Source: Ridgeia piscesae (Eukaryota; Annelida; Polychaeta; Sabellida; Siboglinidae). From it: a stretch of 64,000 bases of DNA. Positions 12,368-25,200 of the stretch are shown piece by piece (the first letter of the stretch is position 1; every line of letters starts with the position of its first letter). The position numbers were made by a program, and so were the translations under genes. The stretch is taken from contig JAODUO010000425.1 of the NCBI GenBank assembly GCA_025642075.2, positions 62,001 to 126,000 on the forward strand. Reading direction: 5' to 3'. The notes below the pieces were generated by a model that saw nothing but the letters and a program-made list of their open reading frames with translations, was not told the origin of the DNA and did no database searches.

Positions 12368-12595
12368 TCACTCTATCCAATACAACACTAGATCTTCGGG
12401 TAAACACTCGGTAAACATTTGGAACCAGTTTCTTCTCCACCACAATGAGTGGAATTCTCTACCCTCAACCATTGTGTCGTGCAAATCACTAATGTAATTT
12501 AAAAAAACATTTTTATCCAATGGTTTAGCAAGTAAGTCAGATGATCCACCATGCACATTAGCGTGATGTCTCAATATGACATTTTGCCAGTTAAC
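12368..12595 (-). CDS. Unrecognised possible coding exon, cut by the hAT insertion
   Basis: The minus frame from the hAT border to a TGA near 12368 reads like a real protein (SDLHDTMVEGREFHSLWWRR, then FTECLPEDLVLYW), rich in Trp and charged residues and without low-complexity bias. I do not recognise it. Its upstream side is interrupted by the hAT-type element whose target duplication lies at 12595-12602, and I see no continuation beyond 14541. It may be a fragment of an older transposon or of a lost gene. Confidence 0.25.
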   Translation of the reverse strand, partial: VNWQNVILRHHANVHGGSSDLLAKPLDKNVFLNYISDLHDTMVEGREFHSLWWRRNWFQMFTECLPEDLVLYWIE

Positions 12596-12602
12596 AATAT
12601 AC

Positions 12603-14532
12603 CAGAGATGGAGTGAGTACAATACAAATGTACTCGAGTACGAGTACGATTACTTTGAACATGCACGAGTACGAGTACTCAGAAAACAAATGTACTCGAG
12701 TACGAGTACGATTACTTTACAATATACTCGAGTACGATTACTTTACAATGTAATCATGATTACTTTCATGATTACTTTAATGAATATCCTGTTTCTAACA
12801 TAAAGACGACTTTCATGGAATCCCTAGGTGTCATTCTTGTTCTGTTGTTGTGTCACTAATGTTCTAACTGATTACTGCTATCCACTATCCAGGTGTTATT
12901 ATTATTATTAATAATTAGACGACTTTCTCAGGTATTTGATGAATCATTTAACGCTGGATTAATAACTTAATTTATGGTTTCTGAATCAAATACAAATATG
13001 AGGCATTTACAAATTTCAAATACACATGATCAAATACATTACAATAACAACACTTCAAAACCAGGGGGGCATATTCAAAAGAGTATCCAATTCAAATATG
13101 TAGTATATCAGATGGGTCCAGACATGGGGTCAAATACATTTGTATTTGAAAGTATTTAAATACTGTTTTAAGTATTTGTATTTGATGTTTGGAATTAAAA
13201 GTATTTGTATTTAAATACTTTCCAAAAATATTTGATTTTTTAAAATTTTTTTTTAAATACATTGTAGTATCAACATTTCTTTTCACTGTCACATGTAATG
13301 CCTGCCAAACTGATTACCTTAATGCACTGCAACTTCACCCAACATTGCTAATTACTGATGAAGACACTTAACAGCAGGCTTCCCCATGGCCCTGCAGTGA
13401 CCACAACTTGTGATTGCTCAGAGCCAGAGGATGGATTAATACCAACAGTGACCATAGGTCAATATCCCCTTTTGTTCTTTAGTCAGGCTTCAATTTGGCA
13501 CCAGTTTATTCGGGTTTTCCCTGGCTGACTTTGAAGTTGAGCCTTCCTCACAACATTAGCAATGATTAGCAGTGTCTCTTCTGAGGGCAACATAGGCATT
13601 ATATTATTATGGACCTCCTGGCTTAACATACAAACAATATATTTTGGCCTTTACGTCTTTCAGTCAGATGTCACTGTGATGCAGTTAGCAATAACAATAC
13701 TCCCTAGCACTGGTCTGCCTGTCATCATATGAGCAAAACACTAATTATGCCTATAAACTAGATGTCTCAATATATGTGTTGCTTTTCTTATATTTACATA
13801 GTAATACAAAATGAAAAGTATTTGAAAAATATATGAAAAATATTTGAGATACTTTTCAATGTATTCGTATTTAAATACAAAGTATTTGTAATCCCTCAAG
13901 AATATTTGTATTTAAATATAAATTTCAATGTATTTGACCCCATGTCTGGATGGGACAAACACAGAATAGTTGTGGATTTAGACAGGTTTACAGTTTGCAC
14001 TTAATTAAACATAATACTAGACAGGGATTTAGCAGCTAACCACCCAGACCCAGTCAGGATTCTGGATGTTGGAAATATGACCAGTCATTCACACCATACT
14101 GACAGAGCAAACAGTACAGGTGGGGCATATGGCCTGGCTTCTAAAATTACAAAGCAAGATGTTAGGGGATGCTTATCTCCTGCAGTGCTTCCCAGGGACT
14201 GTCACAATATAACTTGTACTTTGTACTAAACAGGAGGGTGAGGTGATGTGGCTTCTCTGGGAAGAGAAGGTATTAATTAGGGAAATCTGACTGAATATTT
14301 ATTTAACTGAAATGCTCAACAGTAATAGAAAATTAATACCTTGATTATTATTACATTTATTAGATTACTTCTAATATTGCCATTTTATCTGTCTAATATA
14401 TTTGCTTGCAACTGTTCATATGAAAAATATGTAATCGTGAGAAGTAATCGTGAGTACGATTACTTTCCTTCGTACTCCAGTACGAGTACTCAAAAAAAGT
14501 ACGAGTACACGAGTACGATTACTCCATCTCTG
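12603..14532. mobile_element. Non-autonomous hAT-type element (outer)
   Basis: Flanked by perfect 8-bp direct repeats CAATATAC (12595-12602 and 14533-14540). Ends are inverted: CAGAGATGGAGT at left, ACTCCATCTCTG at right. Eight-bp duplications and CAGRG-like termini are hallmarks of hAT. Subterminal regions are built of short TACTCGAGTACGAGTACG-type repeats, in inverted orientation at the two ends. No transposase reading frame. A second hAT-type element is nested inside. Confidence 0.85.
13119..13948. mobile_element. Non-autonomous hAT-type element nested in the outer one
   Basis: Terminal inverted repeats match over 22 bp (CAGACATGGGGTCAAATACA at left and its complement at right). Eight-bp flanks are GATGGGTC (13111-13118) and GATGGGAC (13949-13956), one mismatch. 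The subterminal zone is a tangle of GTATTTAAATAC-type short repeats. No transposase seen. Because it sits inside the outer element, it inserted later. Confidence 0.85.
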
Positions 14533-14540
14533 CAATATAC

Positions 14541-15805
14541 ATTGTCATAGATATTCCTGTTCGTTTAATATTTTGAGGTGCCAACATTTGTGTTTATTGG
14601 ATAATATAAATTAAAGCACTTAATATAAGATACAACATGACACAAACAATGTAGCGATAAATGCTATTGTCATTTTGTGAGAGGAATGTCATAGTGGAGT
14701 GAAATGTTTGTAAGACGCAGTATTATTTTACCAATTATGTATTCAATACCACATTTACCAACATTAGGAAATTGCATGACTGAGCACTGTCAACTCTAGT
14801 GCATAAACACTAAGTGATCATGTAATCAGTTATCAAACCTTAGTTTATGTAATATGTATCACCACACAAACATACAAACATCTCTATTCAATGAAGACAG
14901 CAGCTGGAGCAGCATCACCATCTATCTATCTGTGCAATAATAAAGGCAACTCAGTATCTGTCACTCCTGTCAGCTGTCAAATTAAGATCTTAGTGAGTGT
15001 ATGTCATCTGCCAGAAAACTTCTGTACTCTATCCATGACCCGTTCCATCCTTACAGTCCCATTTGCTTTCTTGATAAATGTATCTAGCCTAATCCTGTCC
15101 TGGTTGTTGATATTGCCATTTCCAACACACTGCACCAAAGTAAAGGACACTGTTCACTATTACACTGTAACATATATGCTGCTTATTTGGCGCAGATTGA
15201 ATGATCTTTTTTCATATAAAAACATAGTAAATTCAAACAGTCAATATTTAGCACTACAGCATGTCCTGTTTATTTATAGGGATGGAACCATGGCTCTAGC
15301 AAGAACGTCCGGCCAAGTCCTAGCGAACCCTGACAACATGGCTGTTTTCTGGTCAGGACGCAAGCAATTGGAGCTGCAGAAGACACTACAGCTGTATGTT
15401 TACCTGCAGATCCACCAGCCCATGGCAGACAGAAAGAGAGAATGGTGAATTACATCTTTGTCAGAATTCCTGGCCGCTGCCCACAATGACTGTCCATGTC
15501 GGAATTGCAGTCCTTGGGACAGATATGCCCAAGCTAATGAAACAAGATCTGCTTGTGTCAAGAGTCAGTTGATTTGTTCATAATCAATCCAACTGCTTAT
15601 TTACAAATCAACTGATAATTTGTAAGGGCAGCAGTCAACAAGTGCTGAGTGTTATCCCATATCTTGTTCTCCGCTGAGAGCACAGAAGTTCCATCTTATG
15701 GCTGGTATACACTGGTATGACTCTCTGTACCCTTCGACTCTCTGTATATGGCCGACTTGGACACCTGAAATAAAATAAGGCCTAAATAAATATATCAACT
15801 ATGTA
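14541..15805. other. Unassigned region
   Basis: A 185-codon open frame at 14891-15448 has no recognisable domain and mixed composition. Its last 50 codons look more protein-like than the rest, but nothing anchors it. Not called as a gene. Confidence 0.35.
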
Positions 15806-16270
15806 CAGTGGCGCAGTGGTTTAAAGCTTTGGACTCGGCTTCAGACTCTCAACTACGAGAACGAAACCATGTGGTGCTGTGTCGAACCTTGGGCAAGTCT
15901 GTTCACCCGTCATTGCTCCAATTCACTCAGCTGTGTAAACAAGTAACTGGCTATAGACGATGGTGGATATTTGTACACAAACCGTCTTGATTAATTAATT
16001 ACAGCTTGGCTGGATGCTTCCCACAGTCATGAGATGGTGTTTAATTAAATAGGTCTGCCAGGGAGTAAAGTGTAAAGCACTTTGACAAGGCAATGCTAAG
16101 CAGACATTGGGTCAAATACATTGACATTTATTTAAATACAAATACTCTTGAGGGATCCAAATACTTTTTATTCCTAAACATCAATTACAGATACTTAAAA
16201 AGTATTTAAATATTTTCAAATACAAATGTATTTGCCCCCCTGTTTGAGGATTGGATACCGCACTATATAA
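15806..16270 (+). mobile_element. tRNA-derived SINE, copy 2, split by a MITE
   Basis: Head GTGGCGCAGTGGTTTAAAGC, then the family body with ATTGCTCCAATTCACTCAGC and TGGATGCTTCCCA, and the end GATTGGATACCGCACTATATAAG after an insertion at about 16101-16246. The B box is degenerate in this copy. Confidence 0.75.
16101..16246. mobile_element. Short MITE related to the nested hAT-type element
   Basis: Starts CAGACATTGGGTCAAATACA and ends in the near-complement GTATTTGCCCCCCTGTTTG, with the same GTATTTAAATA filler as the element at 13119. About 145 bp, inserted into the SINE. A clean 8-bp duplication is not evident. Confidence 0.65.
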
Positions 16271-18690
16271 GAACTGTGTTGACAGGTGACATATGAAAAT
16301 GGAGGTAACTCAATCCATTATCATTGTAGAATACATGTTGTGTTTTTATAAAATCATTGGAACGGTTTTTTTGTTCTGACATAGTGGACAACTGGGCATG
16401 CTACTCGAAATGTTCTAGAATGATCCTAAATCAGTTACTGTTAAACATTAATTGTTGGGTATATTTCTACTATAGAATAATGTGTGGTGTTTTCATTGTA
16501 TGAAATATCATTTGTATTATATAAATGTTGTATCATGTTAGTTTGCTTGGTGTTCTGGTTGCTCTAATGTTATTTTCATTGTCAATAAATTGTGAGCAAC
16601 ACATTTCACTGTTTATAATACATGAACATATACTTACATTTTTTGGCAGATACATGTGAAAGTTGTCTAACCGGTTACATTTGGAAGCACTGTCTGCTCC
16701 AAACACAGAATATAAAATCCATGGCCATTTGTAATATATCATGGCACATCTGAAACAGAACCAGATGTTTAAATTAGTTTTTCATGAATTAGAAATATTA
16801 GTAGCACAATGTGGAAACTGACGGCTACTATTATGGTTACCTCGCCACTATTATGGTTACCTCGACAACAAAGTTACATTGCAATTAAGATCACCGCAGA
16901 ATATACATAAATATATCCACATATGTTATAGTTTAGAATATTTGTTCTGCTAGTTGTGTTACTTTTACCCAGTTCAAATTGTTATATTTAATAGAGACAT
17001 TCCACTGTACATATATTTCAGCTAAAAAAAACTATTATTCAGCATGAAGTCGATTTCATAAAGAGCATGGGTGGTGATTTTCTTTTTTATTTAGCCCTCC
17101 AGAATTATGCTCCAAACTTTCCCTTTAAATATACCACGCCTATTAAAAGAACAATCAATATTGACACCACATAGTTAGATAATTAATCTTTCCCCTATAT
17201 GGCTATAGTTCGATCTACTGGTGTGTTCTATTTATATCTATGATTGACACACATCTGTTTCATAGCCGCACAGGTCATGCTATATCAATAATACAAAAGC
17301 ATGCCACAGTCGCTACTGTTAATATAATAATGTCCAGTATTTGAAAAACAACAATTAATCTGCATTTTTGTCACAGTTGTGGACAATTTGGAAATTGATT
17401 CCTGAAAACAGTTTTAAGCTAGGGCGAAGGACCGAGCCTGTCACTCTGTGTGGGTGTCAGGCCCTTGACCCCATATGATATTTGTTTCAAATTGGGAAAC
17501 CTCACGTTGTGTATAACATATCCGACACTACACCACTGATTTGGAGAATAATACACGGCATGGCTGTGACTAAGAAGAAACTCGCCGAATCCCGGGATCG
17601 AATGCGAGGCCATCAAAATACCTGTCAGTGTTTCGAAGTTTCAGCGAGTTTCGACCACTTGTCAATGTCGCCTCGGCTTGTTACCTCGCCTCTGCATTTC
17701 GGCTTCCGGCGGGTCTTCTTTACCAAGTTTACCAGCGCGTTCAGTTCTATCTTGAAAATGTTGGCCCTTATCGTTGCAACCGAAATTCAGCTATTTCTGA
17801 ACGAAAATCATGTTCGCTTCCCTACGGCTACACGCCGGGTACACGAAGCGGATGTAAACATCGCGACGCGCCACCTGGCGATTATTTTAACGGAATTTTA
17901 AATACAGATTTGCCCGATCTGCCGCTCAATGAACCAAACATTCGCTACGTCACACATCAGTCAAAATGGCGCGACTTACGAACTTTGATAGAAAAGGTGT
18001 TCAGATTTGTTTTACTAATAAACCACTGACTTTAAAAATGTGATTACCATTCAGAATAGTTCGTTTTTATTAACTCTTTCACGTGCATAGCATGTAACTT
18101 TTCCCTTTTGGTTCCCTTTAAATACCGATGTGCAAATTATGAATTCGACATTTTCTCCTAACTCTTTGGAAATAATGCTCATCAATTGATTATGAGTACT
18201 GTTGTACTATATATTGTGAACAACCTTTCTTTCGAGCGTTTTTACATCTGAACGCTAGATTTTGATGTAGGACACTAGTTTTTGGATAGCTTGATTTTCC
18301 CTTAAAACGGTATCCATGTTTAAAGATGGCAACAAAAAAGTTAATAAGCAACGCTCCTGAAAAGTCCATTACCCATTTTCGAAGACCTCAAACATTTGTG
18401 TAACTAAAAATGATAGAGACAATTAGTCCCTCAATTTGATGATCAAATCTTGTCTGGCTCATAAATAATTGAGCCATGCAAAACGTTCTGGTGGCAAAGA
18501 TTACACGACGTTCATTCGTTCACCCGTCCTCGATACGGATCCTTACATGATAGGTCTACGTCGACACATGTCGGGGAAAAGTCGGTCAGATTGACAATAT
18601 CGATAGACACTGGTGCGGGGACTTTCACCAACAAATAGTAACCTGTGAGCGACGAGATTACGCTGATTGTGTTCTCAGCCAACCACAGCG
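16271..18690. other. Unassigned region
   Basis: No recognisable gene. A GC-richer stretch at about 17620-17910 keeps two frames open but shows no domain. Nothing else stands out. Confidence 0.4.
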
Positions 18691-18694
18691 CGGC

Positions 18695-18833
<139 letters not shown>

Positions 18834-18889
18834 CGATCTTTAGCTTAGCTGACAAACTTAACTTCCTCTTACAGCCGGGCCTAGGCATC

Positions 18890-19137
18890 TCAACGGGTGT
18901 ACAGGTGGGCATCTCTAGGGGATGGGGGATATGTGAAGGGGAGCAGTTGGGTGTATTAAGGGAATGAGATTGTATATTTCAAAGGGATGAGCAGTTGGGT
19001 GTAGTAAGGGAATATATAGTTGGACGTCTCAAAGCGGTGGAGTTGTATATTTTAAGGGGGTGAGCAGTTGGGTACATGGAGGGGTGTGAAAGCGGACGCC
19101 TCAAACGGTTGCAGTTGGACGTTTCATGCGTGTATTT
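18890..19137. repeat. Degenerate tandem repeat (GAGCAGTTGGGTGTA-type)
   Basis: Loosely repeated blocks of GCAGTTGGGTGTATTAAGGG and GTTGGACGTCTCAAA, probably an old minisatellite. Confidence 0.6.
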
Positions 19138-20985
19138 CAATTCAATTCAATTCAATATGATTTATTCAAACAACATTCAGCAGACATTATAATTTAAGAC
19201 TATACAAACATGCTATACACATAATGTTATTTGAAGGGAATACACAAGAAGTTAAAAACTTGTAGTATCCCCGAACACAATATTTTGGTCATAACCATAA
19301 TATAATAAATCATTATTATAATGTAAATATTGCACACATCCTAAATACACGACTAGAAAAGTAAACAGACAACATAAATAGAATTAGTGATACAACCCCT
19401 AGTTCATTAGTCACATTACTATCACTTGTTCAAAATATATGGAATTATACTTAGAATTCAGATACATTAGTCATCTGAATCAGTTGCAATGAAAGTTGCA
19501 ATTATATATATTCATTTATGAGTATTGACTTGTACCTCTGTCTAAAAGACCTTATTGTTTTTATGTCAGCTAGTTCAACATGCAAGGAATTCCAAAGACT
19601 TATGCCATACATAGGAAGAGACATGGCTCTAACATTCAAGGTGACACAGCGCCTTACTAATAATTATTGATTTTTGAGACGTGTTATTACCGAGATATAT
19701 TAGCTTGTAACCTTCAGTAGAATACTTTATACATAAACATAGCTGTTTTGAATTTCACTAGATCTGGAAATGTTAATGTGTGCGACCTATAGAAAAGAGG
19801 AGTTGTGTGGTCAAGACGACCTGCCCCAAACAGAAGTCTAATTGCTCTCTTTTGAAGTACAACAAGGCAATTGACATTAGAAGGATATGTGTTTCCCCAT
19901 ATTTCAGAACAATAACTAATGTATGGTAAGAATAATGAGCTGTACAGGATTGGCATAGACTATGAGTCTATTACATGGCTACACTTATGTAATATAGCTG
20001 TACTCTTCGAGAACTTTGATTTAACATTTGCTATATGATCTTTCCAATTCAATTTCTCATCAATTAATATTCCAAGAAATTTAGCCATACGCACTCTGCT
20101 AATGCTTATACCATTGGTAGTTATGTCAAACTGTGCATTCAAATTACCAAATAACATGTAACTTGTTTTCGAAACATTTAAAGAAAGCTTATTTACAGCA
20201 AACCATATACACAATTTGTCAAGAACTGTCGATACTGTTGTAAAAAGTTGGTTGATGTTTTTGTCTGCACAAAATAAATTTCTGTTGTTAGCAAACAGTA
20301 TATATTTTACAAGCCTAGATATGTTACATAAATCATTAATATACAGTATAAACAGTTTCTGCCCTAAAATTGAGCCCTGTGGGACACCACATGATATATT
20401 TCACAGGTCTGAGTGGAATTCATTGTAGCAAACAAAATGGGACCTGTTTGATAAGTAACTGCTTGCCTAATTGTGTGCCACACCTCTGATACCATAGAAA
20501 TAAAAAAAAATCACAAAGCAACTCATGATCTACTGTGTCAAAAGCTTTTTTCAAGTCAATGAATAAACCAATAGAATACATTTGTTATTTAGAGATGAAG
20601 TTATTTCATTTATTAACTCAGTTAAAGCATAGGTTGTAGACATATTTTCACGGAATACACACTGTTTAGGGTTGATAACGTTATTTTTATCAATAAATGC
20701 ACTTAGCCTACTGTTAAAAAGTTTTTCTAGTATTTTGGACAATTGCGGAAGTAGTGAAATTGGTATGTAGTTAGAACAATCTTCTTTGATTCCCGACTTG
20801 AACACTGGGATTACTTTAGCAATTTTTTATTTATCTGGGAATACCCCAGTTTTGAAAGATGTGTTAAAAATATGGGTGAGTGGCTTAATGATTGATGTGA
20901 TTGATTATATGTTTAACAATATTCATACTCAACCCTTACATGAAGACAATAACATGGTGTATCCGTTCACAGTAAAATTGTAGAC
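19138..20985 (-). mobile_element. Non-LTR retrotransposon, minus strand, reverse transcriptase remnant with (TTGAA)n tail
   Basis: Read on minus: RT block NYIPISLLPQLSKILEKLFN, later CIWFAVNKLSLNVSKTSYML, GILIDEKLNWKDHIANVKSK, then SLFLPYISYCSEIWGNTYPS and a 3' UTR ending in repeated TTGAA (19138-19155). The catalytic box that should hold two Asp reads FANN (near 20290), and there are several stops and frame changes. Truncated on its 5' side near 20985, where an (ACGCAC)n array begins. Dead copy. Confidence 0.85.
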
Positions 20986-21004
20986 ATGGCAATAATTATT
21001 ACTT

Positions 21005-21320
21005 TCTGCGCGCACACACGCACGCGCACGCGCCCGCGCACGCGCACGCACGCGCACAGAAACACGCACACGCACACGCACAGAAACACGCACAGAAACA
21101 CGCACAGAAACACGCACAGAAACACGCACAGAAACACGCACACGCACAGAAACACGCACACGCACAGAAACACGCACACGCACAGAAACACGCACAGAAA
21201 CACGCACAGAAACACGCACAGAAACACGCACACGCACAGAAACACGCACACGCACAGAAACACGCACAGAAACACGCACAGAAACACGCACAGAAACACG
21301 CACACGCACAGAAACACAGA
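21005..21320. repeat. Minisatellite (CACGCACAGAAA)n
   Basis: 12-bp and 6-bp CACGCA/CAGAAA units. The frames are open on both strands because of the unit length; not coding. Confidence 0.95.
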
Positions 21321-21460
21321 ATAAGAGACGGAGAGACGGAGAGACGGAGAGACGGAGAGACGGAGAGACGGAGAGACGGGGAGACGAAGAGACGGGGAGA
21401 CGGGGAGACGGGGAGACGGGGAGACGGAGAGACGGAGAGACGGAGAGACGGAGAGACGGT
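21321..21460. repeat. Minisatellite (GAGACGGA)n
   Basis: About 17 copies of an 8-bp unit, GAGACGGA or GAGACGGG, directly adjoining the previous array. Confidence 0.95.
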
Positions 21461-22024
21461 GGTGACTATTGTAAATCTAACAGTGACGCAGTGAAGATAA
21501 ACAACAGCAAGTGATACAGGGATGCTTAAAAAGTAATTAGCTAAGATAATCTTACAGTAGTAAGTATGACAAATTGTAAAAAAGCAGTTCCATTTACTGA
21601 CATTTCTGGTTTGAGAAAAATACATTAAATGATAAAAACAACACAGGAATGATGTGGTGAACATGGTTGCAAGAACATGAGTCATTGTAAATACAACATT
21701 TACATTTATCCACTGGTACTGAAGTAATATGGAATATACCTAGGTGTGTACACTCAAGATATCTAAAAAAAACAGCCTGCAGAAAATAATTGAGACTTTG
21801 GTATCTGTGACAATATTCAACGTTGCAGTTTGTGATTTGTAAATGTAACTTGACTCTGAGGATGTCCAGTAGTTTTACCGGGACAGGTCAAAATTGTACG
21901 TATGATCTGGAGACAGCGGTTTTGACAGAACAACAGAAGCTGCCAATTCCATAGAAACAAAAAGACAATGAGAATGAATGCCCTGTGACGAGAGACCGAC
22001 AAACACTTCACCTTTTAAAACAGG

Positions 22025-22260
22025 AAGACTAGTAAGAAACTGAAAGATGAGGTCAGGTGATGTGAAGAGAATGTAGCTGGGCAGACTCCCAGGGCACAGG
22101 CTGGGAAACACCAAGACTGCAAAGAAAAGGGTGAATACCACAGTTCCGATAGGAAGTGTGTGGAGAGGGGTTTTACAAAGAAAGAAGAAGGTGAAACCTT
22201 TAGGGCAGGGCACTGCTCCCATCCAACTGAGAGGGAACAGTGGGGGGCAGCAAAGTCAGG
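22025..22260. repeat. Direct duplication, copy A
   Basis: Shares a long similar stretch with 22715-22950, including ACTGAAAGATGAGGTCAGGT, CAGGGCACAGGCTGGGAAAC and GGTGAATACCACAGTTC. Composition is unlike the flanks. Probably two pieces of a dispersed repeat; no coding domain recognised on either strand. Confidence 0.8.
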
Positions 22261-22714
22261 GAAGGAGATAAACCTCACCCTCATTCAAGGGAACCAGAAG
22301 GATGACTAGATTAAGAATATTGATGATGGAATCAGATTGCTCATGAAATGATGATCCTGACATGAAGATTGTATTTTTGCACCTAAAGTGACTCAACTGG
22401 AGGAGGCGATTAAAAGAGAAGAAGAAAGACGAAAGACCGCTGAATGTACTGTCTCACTGAAACTGATGCAATAAGTAGGACACCCTGGTATATAGTACCA
22501 CTGAGATTTCAGTAATAAATCCACGAGAAGCATTTATTTATGTAACTGACGTGCACAAACTGTGAGGTCACAATACTTTTGGAGATATAATTAATTGAAA
22601 ACAGGGCATTCTGTTCCATTTTTTCACCAGGGAACCACACTTTTTGTGTTTCCTTGCCATATTTTGAAGCAGGTATGTTAATGAATACAATCATTATGCT
22701 TCAGCTTAACAAGG

Positions 22715-22950
22715 AGATTAGTAAGAAACTGAAAGATGAGGTCAGGTGATATAAAGAGAATGTAGATGAGCAAACTCCAGGGCACAGGCTGGGAAACACA
22801 AGGGCTGCAAAGGAAGGGGTGAATACCACAGTTCACAAAGGAAAAATGTGTGAAGAGGGGTTTGATAAAGTCAGAGGAAGTTGAAATGTTAAGGGCGGGG
22901 GGGGGGCTACTGAGAGGGAGCAGTGGGGGGGGGTCACAGCTGAGTTTGGG
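22715..22950. repeat. Direct duplication, copy B
   Basis: Second copy of the segment at 22025-22260, same orientation, about 690 bp away, diverged by point changes and small gaps. Confidence 0.8.
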
Positions 22951-23699
22951 TTGGTCGCTAGGTGACGTAAGGTGGTACATGTTTATTTTCACTGCTCCTT
23001 TCAAATTATACATTTGTAATCCAAAATTCTGCATTTCTGTGTTTGACATTGATGCAGCTTAAAGACCAACACTCTACTTTATTTGGATATGCAGGCACTC
23101 TTGTAAATTATACCAGTTACGCCGCCGAAATTGTACGTTTATAACATTGTGGGCGATAATACAGCCCGATTTAATTTTTCGCGCCAGTACAGTCACCATA
23201 CAAAGACAGGGTAAACCTTATAAACTGTTGACTAACAGGCCTTTTCAAGACGTTTTCTTTATACCCAGAATCGCCCTGGGGGTGAAGACCTCTGCACATT
23301 TCATTTGCACGGGCACTAAACGTCTTTTACATCGCACAGGCTTACTGAGCGCGAAGAATTAAACGATCTGTATTTAGCCTTTTAAATAGATTATTGTATC
23401 AACTTGATTATTTCTATGTGATATTTTTCAATGCTTTATTTTATATACATATCATTTTTATTTAACAACTGGTTATATATAATATTGTTTTATATTTGAG
23501 AAGTAGGCTGATTTAAGGTCAACACAATTTTATAATCAGTGTGACCTCTCATCTATTTATTTATAATTTTATTAAGTTTTAGTGCTGTTGACCCATACAG
23601 CGCATTGGGACATTTACACTATTTTATAACATCTGATTGTTCTCAAGCTCTTACTATTTTATGATACACTAATTTTACAACTTGAGCAGATTTTGTCAA

Positions 23700-24660
23700 A
23701 TGTCACCACTGTTCTTATTCAGTGTTTTACTGTTATGCTGTTCTGCAGCTTCTAGAAGCCCTGATTTTACCTTGTGTAGTAAACTAGCGCACTGGTCAGA
23801 TGTCATCTCAACGCCCTCAAAATATATAAGCACACAAGAATCCTTAACATATCTACATAGTCTGCCATGCCTTAATCTCTGTTTCAACCGAAAATTACTG
23901 CCAATCCCCCGTTCCACGCCAACATTTAAATTGTCATTGATCCTGCTGCTAGCTGGTGATGTAAATCTAAATCCTGGACCGGTGGTCAGGCACAACATTC
24001 GCCTGGCCACCACTAACATTCGTTCCATTCGTGATAAAACTGCCTCTCTCACTGATCTTATAATTTCGAAAACAATTGATATCCTTGCTGTCACTGAGAC
24101 CTGGCTCAGACCCCATGACACAGCCTCATGTATTGCCGACATTTCCCCTCCCGGTTACGTCTTCCACCATAAACCACGACCAGTTGGTCGAGGTGGTGGT
24201 GTTGGTTTTCTTGTTTCAAAACAGTTTAAAGTAAACCTTCAGCCCAGCCCTAACTATACCACCTTTGAGTCAATGTGTCTGAACATATCAAATTCCTGTT
24301 TCTCTGGTCATTTCATTTGCATTTATCGCCCTCCAGGTCATCCAGCTAATTTCTTTGAACAGTTCCAGGATCTTTTGGAAAATGTTGTAACCATACACTC
24401 AGATTTTTATATTGTTGGCGACTTTAATCTTCATTTGGACACACCATCTGCAACAACTACTACATTTAATGACATTCTAGCATCATTTGACACAACACAA
24501 CATGTAAATTTCCCAACACACATACATGGCCATTGGCTCGACATCATAATAACTCGCTCCTCTTGCAAAAACATCCAGACACCCACAGTTGTAGATGGCC
24601 TGTCGGACCATAATACAGTAATTGCTAATCTTAAAACATTATTTCATAGAAAGTTGTGCG
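23700..24660 (+). mobile_element. CR1/L2-like LINE, 5' part of ORF2 with endonuclease and 2A-like motif
   Basis: The first ATG in frame is at 23700. A hydrophobic N-terminus (LFLFSVLLLCC) is followed at residues 86-94 (23955-23981) by GDVNLNPGP, a 2A-like ribosome-skipping motif with one change from consensus. An apurinic endonuclease domain follows: LATTNIRSIRDK, ILAVTETWL, GRGGGVGFLVSK, ICIYRPPG, FYIVGDFNLHLD and GLSDHNTVIANL. All main endonuclease signature residues appear present. The element stops at about 24660 before any reverse transcriptase, so this is a 3'-truncated or rearranged copy. The frame is intact for over 300 codons, suggesting it is fairly young. Confidence 0.88.
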
Positions 24661-24904
24661 ATGCACACATGTACAGATGTTACCAGAAACAAATACAATG
24701 AAACCATACTCATAATGACAATAATATTTTACTAACCTGCATGGCTGCTTCTCGCCATTTCCTACTTGTCGTTCTGGTCTCTGGCTTCGATGATAAAATG
24801 CATATAAACAGCACATCCTCAGCTTGCATAATGTCAAAAAACAGTGTCCTCATGTAATGGCCAAGATTAACTTGTAAGCAAACTAGTGTTCAACAGACAG
24901 TATT

Positions 24905-25200
24905 CATAAGTCAACAGCTATGTCCCCAATTCTCTGCTGTGATGCTAAAACCTTGGGCAATTTTTTTCACTCTACATTGCTCCAGTTCACTCAGCTGTAA
25001 AAATGAGTACCTGCATGGCTATAGGTAGTGGTGGATATGTGTACGAGTAGCTTTCGCGCATTAATTATAGCATATCGCTGGATGCTTCCCAGAGAAGTTG
25101 AGATGGTATATCTGATTGAACAGGTCTGTCGGGGAAATAAAGTGTAAAGCGCTTTCAGCAATCCTGAGGATTGGTTGCTGCGCTAAATAAGATCTTCCCT
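24905..25200 (+). mobile_element. tRNA-derived SINE, copy 3 (head diverged)
   Basis: Body matches the other copies: ACATTGCTCCAGTTCACTCA, GGATGCTTCCCAG, GAACAGGTCTG, AAGTGTAAAGCGCTTT and an end at CTGCGCTAAATAAGATC. The tRNA head is weakly preserved. Confidence 0.7.

Noticed and set aside
14891..15448. 185-codon open frame as a gene
   Set aside because: No domain, mixed composition and no splice or promoter support.
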